From: Ureibacillus yapensis
GTDB taxonomy: Bacteria; Bacillota; Bacilli; Bacillales_A; Planococcaceae
DNA: 64,000 bases
NCBI RefSeq assembly: GCF_003515775.1
Contig: NZ_QWEI01000001.1
Span: 662,106-726,105, forward strand
Direction: 5' to 3'
The first letter of the stretch is position 1; each line of letters begins with the position of its first letter. Position numbers and translations under genes: made by a program. Under the pieces are notes generated by a model. That model was not told the origin of the DNA, made no database searches, and saw only the letters and a list, made by a program, of their open reading frames with translations. Below are positions 38,168 to 46,843 of this stretch, piece after piece.

Positions 38168-38434
38168 CTAAACTATCGGCTCTTGCGACTCTTCCAGTTC
38201 CTGTGTTTCCTGCAATTCATTAAGCTCTTTCGTGTATGCATAAAATGCTTCTTCATCTCTCTCGTCCAATGCACTATCGATGAGATCTTTCAGCTGTTCA
38301 ATTCTTTGTAGTCTTTGCATCCGATTTAAAAATAAATCCAAATAAATGTCATTCAATAACTTTTCAGATTCATTTGCATGTTGAGAGTTTCCAACTGCTT
38401 TAAGAAAATCTGTGTATGAATAATATTTATCCAT
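38168..38434 (-). CDS. small IDEAL-domain protein
   Basis: An 88-residue soluble helical protein. Its central part, RIEQLKDLIDSALDERDEEA followed by FYAYTKELNEL, matches the short IDEAL domain found in several small Bacillales proteins (for example YpiB and ComK-related anti-adaptor-like proteins). The C-terminus is acidic. The start is ATG 38434, six bases after GGGGTGA. The molecular role of most members is unknown. It lies divergent from comK; a link to competence control is possible but unproven. Confidence 0.7.
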   Translation of the reverse strand: MDKYYSYTDFLKAVGNSQHANESEKLLNDIYLDLFLNRMQRLQRIEQLKDLIDSALDERDEEAFYAYTKELNELQETQELEESQEPIV

Positions 38435-38681
38435 CGATATCACCCCGATTCCCTTTTTTCTATTATAAGAAAACGGAAATCAATTTGCAATATATTCTGA
38501 AAAATTGACTGATTTTTCCCTTTGTCAAGAAATAGCTGCCCATATCCCAGCTGAAAGGATTTCTTGTTGACTCTCAAAAAAATTAACTATCTAATCAACA
38601 ATACCTTATTATCGTTCAGTTTCCTACTAAAGTAATAAATTGGATGAAATATTATTTTTTAAACGTTTGAAATTTATTCAA
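38435..38681. other. intergenic region upstream of comK
   Basis: A/T-rich region between the divergent IDEAL gene and comK. GAAA-N5-TTTT at 38646-38658 is one mismatch from a ComK AT-box, but no second box at the required spacing was found. No gene seen. Confidence 0.35.
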
Positions 38682-38710
38682 TTGTTTTGGGAATATTTTC
38701 ATATTATGAT
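38682..38710 (+). promoter_or_regulatory. predicted comK promoter
   Basis: TTGTTT at 38682-38687, a 17-bp spacer and TATGAT at 38705-38710. Transcription would start near 38717, about 50 bases before the TTG start of comK. Confidence 0.55.
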
Positions 38711-38767
38711 TTAGTTGAATCGGTTATAAAGCATTATAGATCGATTATGAGAAGGAGGGTTTTTAAT

Positions 38768-39286
38768 TTGGATAATGTAAATGTTGTAAATTCTTATCAT
38801 ATTTCTTTCAATACTTATTTGATAGAGCCCATGCAGCATGGAAAAAAGCTTTACTCGCGAGTCTATGATAAAAACGGAGAATATCTTGTCGAACGGAAAC
38901 CTCTATACATAGTTCGCAATTCCTGCAATGTATTGGGAAGCAATTATAACAACGCCAGGACACTTGCAAAACATTTCTTCGGAAAGGAGAAACACAAGCT
39001 GCCGATTGTAGTTTCCCATGATTATGGAATACCAAATGTATTTTTTCCTCTATTATCTCCCGCTTCACCAAATAATGTTTGGATTGGCCTTCACGCCATC
39101 ATAAACATTCGCCGCCTTCAAGATTTTACAGAAGTTACTTTGAAAAATGGCAAGGAATATATTTTGCAAATTAATTATGCATCGTTTTGCGCGCAATATG
39201 TGTGTGCGACCATGCTGCAAAAATATGCCGCAAATCAAAGGATTGTTATTCAAAATGAATTAAATCAACCTTTGGATGAGGATTAG
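38768..39286 (+). CDS. comK: competence transcription factor ComK (short C-terminus)
   Basis: A 172-residue ComK homologue, master activator of DNA-uptake genes. Conserved parts include YLVERKPLYIVRNSCNVLGS, a Pro-containing segment with FFPLLSPASP, NNVWIGLHAI and TLKNGKEYILQINYASF. The start is TTG 38768, eight bases after AAGGAGGG; upstream in-frame starts have no such site. B. subtilis ComK is 192 residues and ends with a tail that contains FMLYPK, the MecA recognition motif. This protein stops after QRIVIQNELNQPLDED and lacks that tail. Its last 41 bases overlap the convergent gene at 39246-39644. Confidence 0.85.
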   Translation: MDNVNVVNSYHISFNTYLIEPMQHGKKLYSRVYDKNGEYLVERKPLYIVRNSCNVLGSNYNNARTLAKHFFGKEKHKLPIVVSHDYGIPNVFFPLLSPASPNNVWIGLHAIINIRRLQDFTEVTLKNGKEYILQINYASFCAQYVCATMLQKYAANQRIVIQNELNQPLDED

Positions 39287-39644
39287 CGTTCGAAGCTTTA
39301 TTTAAGTATATTCGAAGTAAGTCTTCAACATGGTTTCTTAATCGGATATTGGAATATCTTCTTATATCCATCACTTGCTTATAATGAAACTGGTACTCTG
39401 TAAACATTTCATCTCGATTTCCTTGAACTACTCTTAATTGGTGATTTTTTAAATATGCTTTTGTTCTTTTCAAGTCATTTTCTGCGTATTTTCTAGCTTC
39501 ATCAATTAAACAAATATATGGACGTTTTAATTTAAACTGCCCATTCTCTATTTGTGCGTGATCTTTTTCCAAAACAATCAGCAGCATCGGCAAATAGATC
39601 GCCGATTCTAGATATGGGACACTTTCAATGGGAATATGTGCCAT
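39246..39644 (-). CDS. YhjD-like protein of unknown function
   Basis: A 132-residue soluble protein. The N-terminal part (ESAIYLPMLLIVLEKDHAQI, then FKLKRPYICLIDEA) resembles the B. subtilis YhjD family from memory; no function is known. Rich in basic and aromatic residues, likely mostly helical. The start follows GGAGGGG. Its 3' end overlaps comK in the convergent direction, so each transcript is antisense to the other's end. Confidence 0.65.
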   Translation of the reverse strand: MAHIPIESVPYLESAIYLPMLLIVLEKDHAQIENGQFKLKRPYICLIDEARKYAENDLKRTKAYLKNHQLRVVQGNRDEMFTEYQFHYKQVMDIRRYSNIRLRNHVEDLLRIYLNKASNANPHPKVDLIHFE

Positions 39645-39840
39645 GGAACCCCTCCTGCAATACAGAACATTTGTTCTTATAATTATATTACATCATATTT
39701 TGAAAAATGCAATTGGGAACTGAAGGAAAACTGGGGAAAAGAAAAGCAATAGTTTTTCGGGTAACTTTCAATTTAATGAACATTCAGCGCAAATTACCAT
39801 TAGCATTCGCTTTATAACCGATTTTAATGAAATGAAAAAT

Positions 39841-39887
39841 AAAAAAAACCTTTTCGCTGAAGAAAGGTTCTTGCACGAAAAGGTTCC
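39841..39887 (-). terminator. terminator of prfB
   Basis: AACCTTTTCG pairs perfectly with CGAAAAGGTT over a 19-base loop, followed by eight T on the minus strand. It begins eight bases after the prfB stop. Confidence 0.85.
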
Positions 39888-39894
39888 AATTCAA

Positions 39895-41002
39895 TTATTG
39901 TCCGATACGGGAACGAAGATAAGCATTGATGAAACCGTCCAAATCACCATCCATAACCCCTTGGACGTTCCCTGTTTCAAAGTTTGTACGATGGTCTTTT
40001 ACCATTGAATACGGATGGAATACATAGGAACGAATTTGAGATCCCCAGCCGATTTCCTTTTGCTCGCCGCGAATGGCATCCAGTTGCGCTTGTTGTTTTT
40101 CAATTTCAAGCTGATACAATTTTGCTTTCAGCATGTTCATGGCTTTTTCGCGGTTTTTAATTTGTGAACGTTCGGCCTGGCAGGATACTACGACACCTGT
40201 CGGGATATGCGTAATGCGCACCGCCGAATCGGTTGTATTGATATGCTGACCACCGGCACCAGTGGCACGATACGTATCGATTTTCAAATCCTCTGAACGC
40301 ACATCAATCTCGATTTCATTATTGAATTCGGGCATGATTTCACACGAAACAAAGGAAGTATGGCGTCGCCCGGCAGAGTCAAATGGTGAAATACGCACCA
40401 AACGATGAACCCCTTTTTCAGCCTTCAAATAGCCATACGCATTATGCCCCTGAATTAACAGCGTCACGGATTTTATTCCCGCTTCATCGCCGGGAAGATA
40501 GTCCATGGTTTCCACTTTAAAGCCATGATGCTCCGCCCAGCGCGTGTACATGCGCAAAAGCATGGAACCCCAATCCTGTGATTCCGTACCGCCCGCACCC
40601 GGATGCAGCTCCAGGATGGCGTTGTTTTTGTCATAAGGTTCACTAAGCAGCATTTGAAGCTCAAAGCCGTCCATCTTGCTTTGGAAATCAGCCAATTCAT
40701 CGCCTAATTCCGCTTGCAGCTCCTCATCCGGCTCTTCTTTTAAAAGCTCCAGTGTCATTTCCAAGTTTTCCTGTGTTTCCACAAGGTCTTTAAACTCATT
40801 CACAATCGCTTTTAACCCATTCGCCTCGTTAATGACCGTTTGCGCGGCGTTTTGGTCATTCCAGAAATCGGGCATTAACATCATTTCATCCAATTCCTGA
40901 ATCCGGGCTTCCTTGTTTTCTAAGTCAAAGAGACCCCCTGAAGTCCGCCAATTTCGAGGCTGTAGTTTCCAATGTATTTCTTGCATCTGATAATTCAATC
41001 AT
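39895..41002 (-). CDS. prfB: peptide chain release factor 2 (programmed +1 frameshift)
   Basis: RF2, which reads UGA and UAA stops. The gene is in two frames. Frame 0 starts at ATG 41002 after GGAGGA and gives 25 codons ending DFRGSL, then TGA (40927-40925). A +1 shift at CTTTGAC enters the main frame, which continues [10 protein letters not shown] and ends at 39895, giving 368 residues. The main frame carries the [12 protein letters not shown] and [15 protein letters not shown] segments; GGQ is the catalytic motif. It follows secA, as in B. subtilis. Annotating only the downstream frame would give a false N-terminus. Confidence 0.95.
40924..40940 (-). promoter_or_regulatory. prfB programmed +1 frameshift site
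   Basis: Minus strand AGGGGG (an internal Shine-Dalgarno), TCT, CTT TGA C. This is the classical RF2 autoregulatory slip site: low RF2 leaves the UGA unread and the CUU tRNA slips by one base. Confidence 0.95.
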
Positions 41003-41035
41003 GATTAAATCCTCCGTACTTTAAAATTAAAGATT

Positions 41036-41063
41036 GGGAACCGCATGTTCATCATACGGTTCC
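41036..41063. repeat. hairpin upstream of prfB
   Basis: GGGAACCGCATG pairs with CATACGGTTCCC (one mismatch) in the secA-prfB interval. T-rich sequence follows on the plus strand (CGCTTTTTC), less on the minus strand. It may weaken read-through from secA into prfB; not assigned with confidence. Confidence 0.4.
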
Positions 41064-41119
41064 CACGCTTTTTCTAGTATAAAAAAATTAATTTCTGCCA
41101 GTTTGAACAATGTCTAGCT

Positions 41120-41280
41120 CCAGCGCCCAGCCCCTCGAGGTCGCTTCGGTCCCTCGGTCGAAAGCGGTAAAGATTCGGGCCATCAGTGCTTAAGGCTCAC
41201 AGGATGTGAGTCATGACGGCAATGCGACAGGACGTCGCGTTATTGCCGTCGCGGGGCTGAGCAGGGCGCTTGCGCTTTTT
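41120..41280. repeat. cloverleaf-like structured intergenic element
   Basis: A G/C-rich island in an A/T-rich interval. Nested closing stems: AGCGCCC (41122-41128) with GGGCGCT (41264-41270), then AGCCCC (41129-41134) with GGGGCT (41253-41258). Inside are three arms: CGAGG/CCTCG (41136-41156), CTCACA/TGTGAG (41196-41210) and GACGGCAAT-GCGAC/GTCGC-ATTGCCGTC (41215-41250). It starts directly after the secA stop. I recall similar 'AGCTCCAGCGCC...' islands between genes in other Bacillaceae, which suggests a dispersed repeat, but only one copy is in this window. Confidence 0.7.
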
Positions 41281-41281
41281 C

Positions 41282-43786
41282 TTATTCTGCACCGTGGCAG
41301 TTTTTAAACTTTTTCCCGCTGCCGCAAGGACATAAATCATTTCGACCGATGTTTTCCGCTTTGCGAACAGGCTGCTTTTTCTTTGGTGCCGCTTCTTCTT
41401 TCGGATTTACGGCTTGTCCCTTTGCCACTTCTTCACGTTCCAAGTTATTGCGGATTTGTGCTTTCATCGCAAATCTCGTAACATCTTCACGAATGGAAGC
41501 AATCATCTCTTCAAACATGGCAAATCCTTCTTGCTCATACTCGCGCAACGGATCGGTCTGGCCATAAGCACGCAGGTGAATCCCTTGACGCAGCTGGTCC
41601 ATTGCATCAATATGGTCAATCCATTTAGAATCAATCGAGCGAAGCAAGATGACTTTCTCAAATTCACGCATGCGTTCAGGCGTTAATTCTGCTTCTTTTT
41701 CATCGTAACGTTTTTGAACTTCCGCATTGATAAATACGATCATTTCTTCCGGCGTCTTGCCTTCAAGGTCGCTTGCCGTAATGGCGCCTTCTTCTAATAG
41801 GCTAGCCTGGATATAATCTTCAAGCGCTTTTAGGTTCCAATCTTTTTGATCGCCCTGTGTATGAATCCCCACAATGTTTTCGATGGACTCTTGGATCATC
41901 GCTTCCACAAGGGCACGCATATTTTCCGTTTCCAGCACATCTCGGCGTTCTTTATAGATTACTTCACGCTGTTGGCGAAGCACGTCATCATATTGCAGTA
42001 AACGTTTACGCGCATCAAAGTTATTCCCCTCCACGCGTTTTTGCGCAGATTCCACTGCTTTTGAAACCATTCCCGATTGGATTGGCTGTTCGTCATCCAT
42101 GCCAAGCCGCGTCATCATGGCTTTCATTTTATCGGAACCAAAACGGCGCATTAACTCATCTTCAAGGGATAAGTAGAATTGCGTTACCCCCGGGTCCCCT
42201 TGACGACCGGAACGACCGCGCAGCTGGTTATCGATACGTCGGGATTCATGGCGTTCAGTACCAATTACGGCCAAACCGCCAAGTTCAAGGACGCCTTCAC
42301 CAAGTTTAATATCCGTACCACGGCCAGCCATGTTCGTAGCAATCGTAACGGCGCCTTTATTTCCGGCATTGGCAATAATTTCGGCTTCGCGCTCATGGTT
42401 TTTCGCATTTAAAACGTTATGCGGAATTTTATATTTATCCAATAATTTAGAGATAACTTCTGACGTTTCAATGGCAACTGTCCCCACCAAAACAGGCTGT
42501 CCAATTTTGTGGCGCTCTGCAATCTCTCTTGCAACGGCATTGAATTTTCCGTTCATTGTCGAGAAAATAAGATCCGGTCTGTCGTCACGCGCAATTGGCT
42601 TATTCGTCGGAATGACCACAACCTGCATATTGTAAATATTGCGGAATTCCTCTTCTTCCGTTTTGGCTGTACCTGTCATACCGGAAAGCTTCTCATACAT
42701 ACGGAAATAGTTCTGGAAAGTAATTGTCGCCATGGTCATGGATTCATTTTGAATTTCCACGCCTTCTTTGGCTTCGATTGCTTGGTGAAGACCATCCGAA
42801 TAGCGGCGGCCTTTCATCAAACGGCCAGTAAAGCCGTCAACAATCACGATTTCGCCGTCCTGCACCACATAATCCACATCGCGATGCATGGAAACATGCG
42901 CTTTTAGGGATTGATTGATTGCATGCAACAGCAGAACATGCGATAAATCAAATAAGTTGTCGATGCCGAATGCTTTTTCCGCTTTCGCAATGCCGCTTTC
43001 TGTCAACGAAACCCCTTTTGTTGATTCATCGTATGTGTAATCTTCGTCCAGCTTCAACATACGGACAAACATGTTAGATTGAACGTAAAGCTTCGCCGAT
43101 TTTCCGGCTTGGCCCGAAATGATCAACGGCGTACGCGCTTCATCGATCAAGATGGAGTCAACTTCATCAATAACGGCAAAGTGAAGAGGTCGCTGAACGC
43201 GGTCTTCTTTATAAACCACCATGTTATCGCGCAAATAGTCAAAACCAAGCTCATTGTTCGTACTGTATGTAATATCCGCTGCATAAGCCTGGCGTTTTTC
43301 TTCTTTTGTTAAGCTATTTAAATTCAGCCCTACTGACAAACCAAGGAAATTATACAGTTCACCCATTTCAGTCGCATCACGGGTAACAAGATATTCATTG
43401 ACCGTGACCACATGGACGCCTTTTCCGGTAATCGCGTTTAAATAAACCGCCATTGTCGCAGTCAACGTTTTCCCTTCACCGGTTTTCATCTCGGCAATGT
43501 TGCCTTCGTTCAATGTGGCAGCCCCCATGATTTGCACGCGATATGGATACATCCCCAGCACACGGCGCGCAGCTTCACGACAAACCGCAAAAGCTTCCGG
43601 AAGCAGCTGGTCAACCGTTTCGCCATTTTGGTAACGCTCTTTAAACTCGATAGTTTTTTCTTTTAAATCTTCGTCCTTCAGCTGTTCCATTTGTGAAGCA
43701 AATGCTTCCACTTTGTCTGCTATTTTATTTAATTTTTTTACTTCTCGTTTATTCAAATCAAAAATTTTATTTAAAATGTTTGCCAT
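41282..43786 (-). CDS. secA: preprotein translocase ATPase SecA
   Basis: An 834-residue SecA, the motor that drives proteins through SecYEG. Walker A region [18 protein letters not shown]-type motif [16 protein letters not shown], helicase motif [15 protein letters not shown] and a C-terminal SEC-C zinc motif [16 protein letters not shown]. The start is set at 43786 ([18 protein letters not shown]), after GGAAGTG; the longer frame adds 12 residues not seen in the family. secA-prfB order is conserved, but the usual upstream neighbour hpf is 19 kb away here. Confidence 0.95.
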   Translation of the reverse strand: MANILNKIFDLNKREVKKLNKIADKVEAFASQMEQLKDEDLKEKTIEFKERYQNGETVDQLLPEAFAVCREAARRVLGMYPYRVQIMGAATLNEGNIAEMKTGEGKTLTATMAVYLNAITGKGVHVVTVNEYLVTRDATEMGELYNFLGLSVGLNLNSLTKEEKRQAYAADITYSTNNELGFDYLRDNMVVYKEDRVQRPLHFAVIDEVDSILIDEARTPLIISGQAGKSAKLYVQSNMFVRMLKLDEDYTYDESTKGVSLTESGIAKAEKAFGIDNLFDLSHVLLLHAINQSLKAHVSMHRDVDYVVQDGEIVIVDGFTGRLMKGRRYSDGLHQAIEAKEGVEIQNESMTMATITFQNYFRMYEKLSGMTGTAKTEEEEFRNIYNMQVVVIPTNKPIARDDRPDLIFSTMNGKFNAVAREIAERHKIGQPVLVGTVAIETSEVISKLLDKYKIPHNVLNAKNHEREAEIIANAGNKGAVTIATNMAGRGTDIKLGEGVLELGGLAVIGTERHESRRIDNQLRGRSGRQGDPGVTQFYLSLEDELMRRFGSDKMKAMMTRLGMDDEQPIQSGMVSKAVESAQKRVEGNNFDARKRLLQYDDVLRQQREVIYKERRDVLETENMRALVEAMIQESIENIVGIHTQGDQKDWNLKALEDYIQASLLEEGAITASDLEGKTPEEMIVFINAEVQKRYDEKEAELTPERMREFEKVILLRSIDSKWIDHIDAMDQLRQGIHLRAYGQTDPLREYEQEGFAMFEEMIASIREDVTRFAMKAQIRNNLEREEVAKGQAVNPKEEAAPKKKQPVRKAENIGRNDLCPCGSGKKFKNCHGAE

Positions 43787-44021
43787 GGATTTTTTCACTT
43801 CCCATATAGTCTCGATTTCCATTTTATCATTTCCTGTAGAGCAGGTGCAAATTCCCTCCTTGTATTTAGCCCTTTTAAGAAAAATAGAGTCGTTAGAGCT
43901 AGAAAAAATTCAAGGCAAATTCGACTCACTTGATGCATAATGAGGAAGTAGTGTGTATATTTGGACTTTGAATAAGTAAAAATGACACAGTAAAATAAAA
44001 AAATCAAGAGGAGTGTTTTCA

Positions 44022-44447
44022 ATGGGAATTGAAGTCTATTTTGTGTTTAACGGGAATTGTCGCGAAGCTGCAGAGTTTTATGCGGATGTATTCCAAACGG
44101 AAAAGCCGAAAATTATGACGTTCGGCGAAGGAAACGATGATCCAAACTTTAAAATCCCTGAAGAAGCGAAAAACCTGGTAATGCATACAAGACTGGACAT
44201 TCTGGGTAGCCGCGTCATGTTCTCTGATAATTGGCCAGGTTCCCCTTATACAGTCGGAAACAATATCACGCTGGCAGTCATAACAGAAGATGAAGCAATC
44301 ATCCGTTCCGCTTTTGATCGACTAAAAGAAGGCGGAGAAGTAAAAATGGAGCTGCAGGAGACATTCTGGAGCAAATGCTACGGTTCGGTAAAAGACAAGT
44401 TTGGTGTGGAATGGCAATTAAGCTTGGATAGCGGTGAACAGTTTTAA
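44022..44447 (+). CDS. VOC family (PhnB/3-demethylubiquinone-9-like) protein
   Basis: A 141-residue vicinal-oxygen-chelate fold protein. N-terminal YFVFNGNCREAAEFYADVFQ and C-terminal ECYG-like KCYGSVKDKFGVEWQLSL are typical of the PhnB-like group. Function unknown; relatives include glyoxalase- or resistance-type proteins. The start at 44022 is eight bases after AGAGGAG. Single gene with its own terminator. Confidence 0.8.
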   Translation: MGIEVYFVFNGNCREAAEFYADVFQTEKPKIMTFGEGNDDPNFKIPEEAKNLVMHTRLDILGSRVMFSDNWPGSPYTVGNNITLAVITEDEAIIRSAFDRLKEGGEVKMELQETFWSKCYGSVKDKFGVEWQLSLDSGEQF

Positions 44448-44454
44448 ATCTTCA

Positions 44455-44498
44455 AAAGCCTTTGTTTCAAGAACCCTTTGAAACGAAGGCTTTTTTGG
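44455..44498 (+). terminator. terminator of the VOC gene
   Basis: AAGCCTT-GTTTCA pairs with TGAAAC-AAGGCTT (single bulges), followed by TTTTTT. Confidence 0.8.
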
Positions 44499-44512
44499 TC
44501 CATCATTCTATT

Positions 44513-44815
44513 TCAATTTTTCCCATTTGCAATCGCAGCCCCAATAGCATAGGAAAGCATATGACCAATATAAATAACGGTTATGAGCCAAAATGCGATC
44601 AGTGAATGAAAAATAACAAGCGATAAAAACCAAGCGACAAAGATGACACCCAGCGAACCGAACCAACTATAAGAGCGGGCTAAATGATCATTGTAAACAA
44701 ATCGTTCATCGTATTGCTTTTTCTTTTTCATGAATTTTCTAGGGAAATAAAAAGTACTAACTAAAACAACAGCAAGCCCAATCCAAAATAACAGCGCCAC
44801 CCAGAAATTATCCAT
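44513..44815 (-). CDS. small membrane protein paired with an XRE regulator
   Basis: A 100-residue protein with three predicted helices (near 6-22, 50-68 and 72-95) and a basic loop RKFMKKKKQYDER. No family recognised. Its start (after GAGGGAG) overlaps the end of the XRE gene by eight bases, so the two are co-translated. Small regulator-membrane protein pairs like this are frequent in Bacillales. The membrane protein may sense a signal or be the regulated product. Confidence 0.65.
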   Translation of the reverse strand: MDNFWVALLFWIGLAVVLVSTFYFPRKFMKKKKQYDERFVYNDHLARSYSWFGSLGVIFVAWFLSLVIFHSLIAFWLITVIYIGHMLSYAIGAAIANGKN

Positions 44816-45017
44816 TCTGCTCTCCCTCCTCAAAAATAAAAATGTCTTCAATTTTCATATCAAATAATTTAGCAATGTTATAGGCAAGGACAATCGACGG
44901 ATTATATCGTTCCTTTTCCAAAGAAATAATCGTCTGCCTGGAGACTTCCAGCCTATCTGCTAGTTCATCTTGTGTGAAATTATGTTTTTGCCTTAACTCT
45001 TTAATGCGATTTTGCAA
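44808..45017 (-). CDS. XRE-family (Cro/CI-like) transcriptional regulator
   Basis: A 69-residue single-domain helix-turn-helix protein, YvaO/YgzD-like in size. FTQDELADRLEVSRQTIISLEK is the HTH with recognition helix, and AYNIAKLFDMKIEDIFIFEE is the typical end. The start is TTG 45017 after GGTGG. Upstream lie three 16-bp palindromic repeats, so autoregulation is likely. Confidence 0.85.
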   Translation of the reverse strand: MQNRIKELRQKHNFTQDELADRLEVSRQTIISLEKERYNPSIVLAYNIAKLFDMKIEDIFIFEEGEQNG

Positions 45018-45037
45018 GTTTCATCACCCACCTGAAT

Positions 45038-45097
45038 GTAAAGCTTCCTTTACGTAAAGCTTACTTTACAGTCCATTTTATGTCAAGCTAACTTTAC
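45038..45097. promoter_or_regulatory. three 16-bp operator repeats upstream of the XRE gene
   Basis: GTAAAGCTTCCTTTAC (45038-45053), GTAAAGCTTACTTTAC (45054-45069, directly abutting) and GTCAAGCTAACTTTAC (45082-45097). Each is an imperfect palindrome GTAAAG-N4-CTTTAC. The third overlaps a perfect minus-strand -35 TTGACA (45086-45081) of the XRE promoter. Confidence 0.75.
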
Positions 45098-45183
45098 ATG
45101 CTACCCAATCTATTCTTTCGGCATATATTAGAATTATGAATTACACGATTACCTAGAATCATAAGCAGAGAGTAGGTTGATTC

Positions 45184-46077
45184 GTGGGGAATGAAGGCTC
45201 AAAGTTTACTTCCTATCTATTGCTCGCATTGCTGATCGTTATTTGGGGTGTGAGTTGGCCAATCTACAAAAACGGCGTCAACTTTATGCCTCCCCTGTTA
45301 TTTGCAGGGATCCGGGCGTTTATTGGGGGAATCATTTTACTTTTCATCGCATGGAAAAATCGTTATCGCCTTCACTTTACAAGTTACTGGCGGTATTATC
45401 TTATTTCCGCTGCATTGAACATCATTCTCTATTTAGGAATCCAAACTGTTGGGCTCATTTATTTACCTGGTGGCTTATTTTCCGTTTTGGTCTATTTCCA
45501 GCCGGTATTGCTGGGCATCCTTGCCTGGTGGTTTTTGGGGGAAAACATGACCATTCTCAAGATTATCGGCCTGATCCTTGGATTTGCCGGCATCTCTTTA
45601 GTCAGCATTGATGGGCTGATGATTCATCTATCCGTCATTGGAGTGGCACTCGCCTTAGCCACTGCCTTTGTCTGGGCGAGCGGGGTTGTGTATGTAAAGA
45701 AAAATAAAACAAAAGTGGATTCGTATTGGATGGTGGTGATGCAGCTTGTCATCGGAGGGGCTGTGTTATTATCGGCAGGATTGGTCACGGAAGACATGGG
45801 TGCCATCACATGGAATGCTGCGCTGATTTCCAGTTTGGTTTGGGGAGCAACTGCGGGAATGGCCATCGCTCAAATTCTCTATTACAAACTAATGAATGAA
45901 GGAGAAGCAAGTAAAGTGGGGGCTTTTACCTTCATCGTTCCCATTTTATCCGTCTTCATCAGCGCCATCTTTTTAGACGAACCCATTACGGTGAACTTAT
46001 TTTACGGAATAATCTTGGTAGGCGTTAGTATTTATCTAGTCAATTATCAGCGAAAACAAAAAGAATTGCAGGCATAA
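45184..46077 (+). CDS. EamA/DMT family transporter
   Basis: A 297-residue ten-helix membrane protein with two EamA repeats (about 8-140 and 150-290), drug/metabolite transporter superfamily (RhaT/YdcZ-like exporters). The start is GTG; only a weak AGGTTG precedes it. Divergent from the XRE gene, so its promoter may be under the same operators. Substrate unknown. Confidence 0.82.
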   Translation: MGNEGSKFTSYLLLALLIVIWGVSWPIYKNGVNFMPPLLFAGIRAFIGGIILLFIAWKNRYRLHFTSYWRYYLISAALNIILYLGIQTVGLIYLPGGLFSVLVYFQPVLLGILAWWFLGENMTILKIIGLILGFAGISLVSIDGLMIHLSVIGVALALATAFVWASGVVYVKKNKTKVDSYWMVVMQLVIGGAVLLSAGLVTEDMGAITWNAALISSLVWGATAGMAIAQILYYKLMNEGEASKVGAFTFIVPILSVFISAIFLDEPITVNLFYGIILVGVSIYLVNYQRKQKELQA

Positions 46078-46147
46078 ATCCGCCACTTTTGACTAATATC
46101 CGCCAGATTTTATATTATATCCGCCAAAACTATCAATTTATCCGCCA
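46078..46147. repeat. four phased ATCCGCCA repeats
   Basis: The octamer ATCCGCCA occurs at 46078, 46098, 46119 and 46140, that is with 20-21 bp steps (two helical turns) and A/T-rich spacers. It begins at the base after the EamA stop codon. Function unknown. Confidence 0.6.
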
Positions 46148-46165
46148 AACTCTAGTTTCACACAA

Positions 46166-46209
46166 AAAACAAAACGCTCCAAAGCAGATCTACATTCTTT
46201 GGAGCGTTC
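46166..46209 (-). terminator. terminator at the end of the Tad locus
   Basis: AACGCTCCAAAG pairs with CTTTGGAGCGTT over a 13-base loop. On the minus strand GTTTTTTG follows. It directly follows the tadG-like stop and faces the EamA gene, so it may work in both directions. Confidence 0.8.
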
Positions 46210-46210
46210 A

Positions 46211-46843
46211 CTAGTTCAATATATATTTCAAATATGATAACTCTGGCCCATAGCCTTTTTGAGGAATATCTTTCGAAAACTTCTTCATCATTTCCCCATC
46301 TGCAATCGAATCAAATGTCGCATCGGTCTTTACTTCCACACGGTAGCGCTCGGGGGAAATAAAAATCTCCAAGTGTTCGTCATTTCCTCCGTTCTCCCGA
46401 ATGACCTGTCTCACCGTATCGTAAATGCTTGTACTGATCATGGGATTGTTTTGGAATCGCAAATCGAATAAATCCTTTAATACTGGATCGCTGAAGCTTA
46501 CAGGCAATATTTCATTTAACGCTTTTATGTATGCTTCCTGCTCACTATAATCATTTGCCATTAAATTTTCTTGGTGCTTTTCAATAATATTCCATAACGG
46601 TTCGTATCCAGCTCCATGTGTTTCCGCCATCACATCGTCAAATTCTTTAATTACTTCTTCCGTTACAAACAGAATTTCGCTTGTCGCAGCAAAAGCGCCG
46701 AGTTGGGCAGCGGTGGACGATTGTTGTTTAACGGCGTAGACCCGCGCAATATTCACGATGATTACGGTAAGAACAATCATAACCGTCGTTAACCATAACA
46801 AATAGATTGCGGCACTTCCCTTTTCATTCTTTACAACCTTCAT
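46211..46843 (-). CDS. short TadG-like pseudopilin
   Basis: A 210-residue protein with a class III (TadE/G-like) N-terminus: KNEKGSAAIYLLWLTTVMIV, a prepilin-type cleavage site after the Gly and one membrane helix (12-34). The +5 Glu of pilins is replaced by Tyr. Canonical TadG proteins carry a large C-terminal VWA domain; this one has about 175 residues without a MIDAS motif. Start overlaps tadE by four bases. Last gene of the locus. Confidence 0.7.
   Translation of the reverse strand: MKVVKNEKGSAAIYLLWLTTVMIVLTVIIVNIARVYAVKQQSSTAAQLGAFAATSEILFVTEEVIKEFDDVMAETHGAGYEPLWNIIEKHQENLMANDYSEQEAYIKALNEILPVSFSDPVLKDLFDLRFQNNPMISTSIYDTVRQVIRENGGNDEHLEIFISPERYRVEVKTDATFDSIADGEMMKKFSKDIPQKGYGPELSYLKYILN

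Noticed and set aside
38641-38700. ComK autoregulatory K-box upstream of comK
   Set aside because: Only one imperfect AT-box (GAAA-N5-TTTT) was found; no second box at 8, 18 or 31 bases.
39895-40998. prfB as a single ORF starting at an upstream in-frame codon
   Set aside because: The true start is ATG 41002 in another frame, joined by the classical +1 frameshift at CTTTGAC.
46078-46147. terminator for the EamA gene made from the ATCCGCCA repeats
   Set aside because: The repeats are direct, not inverted, and have no T-run. The hairpin at 46173-46208 is the better terminator.
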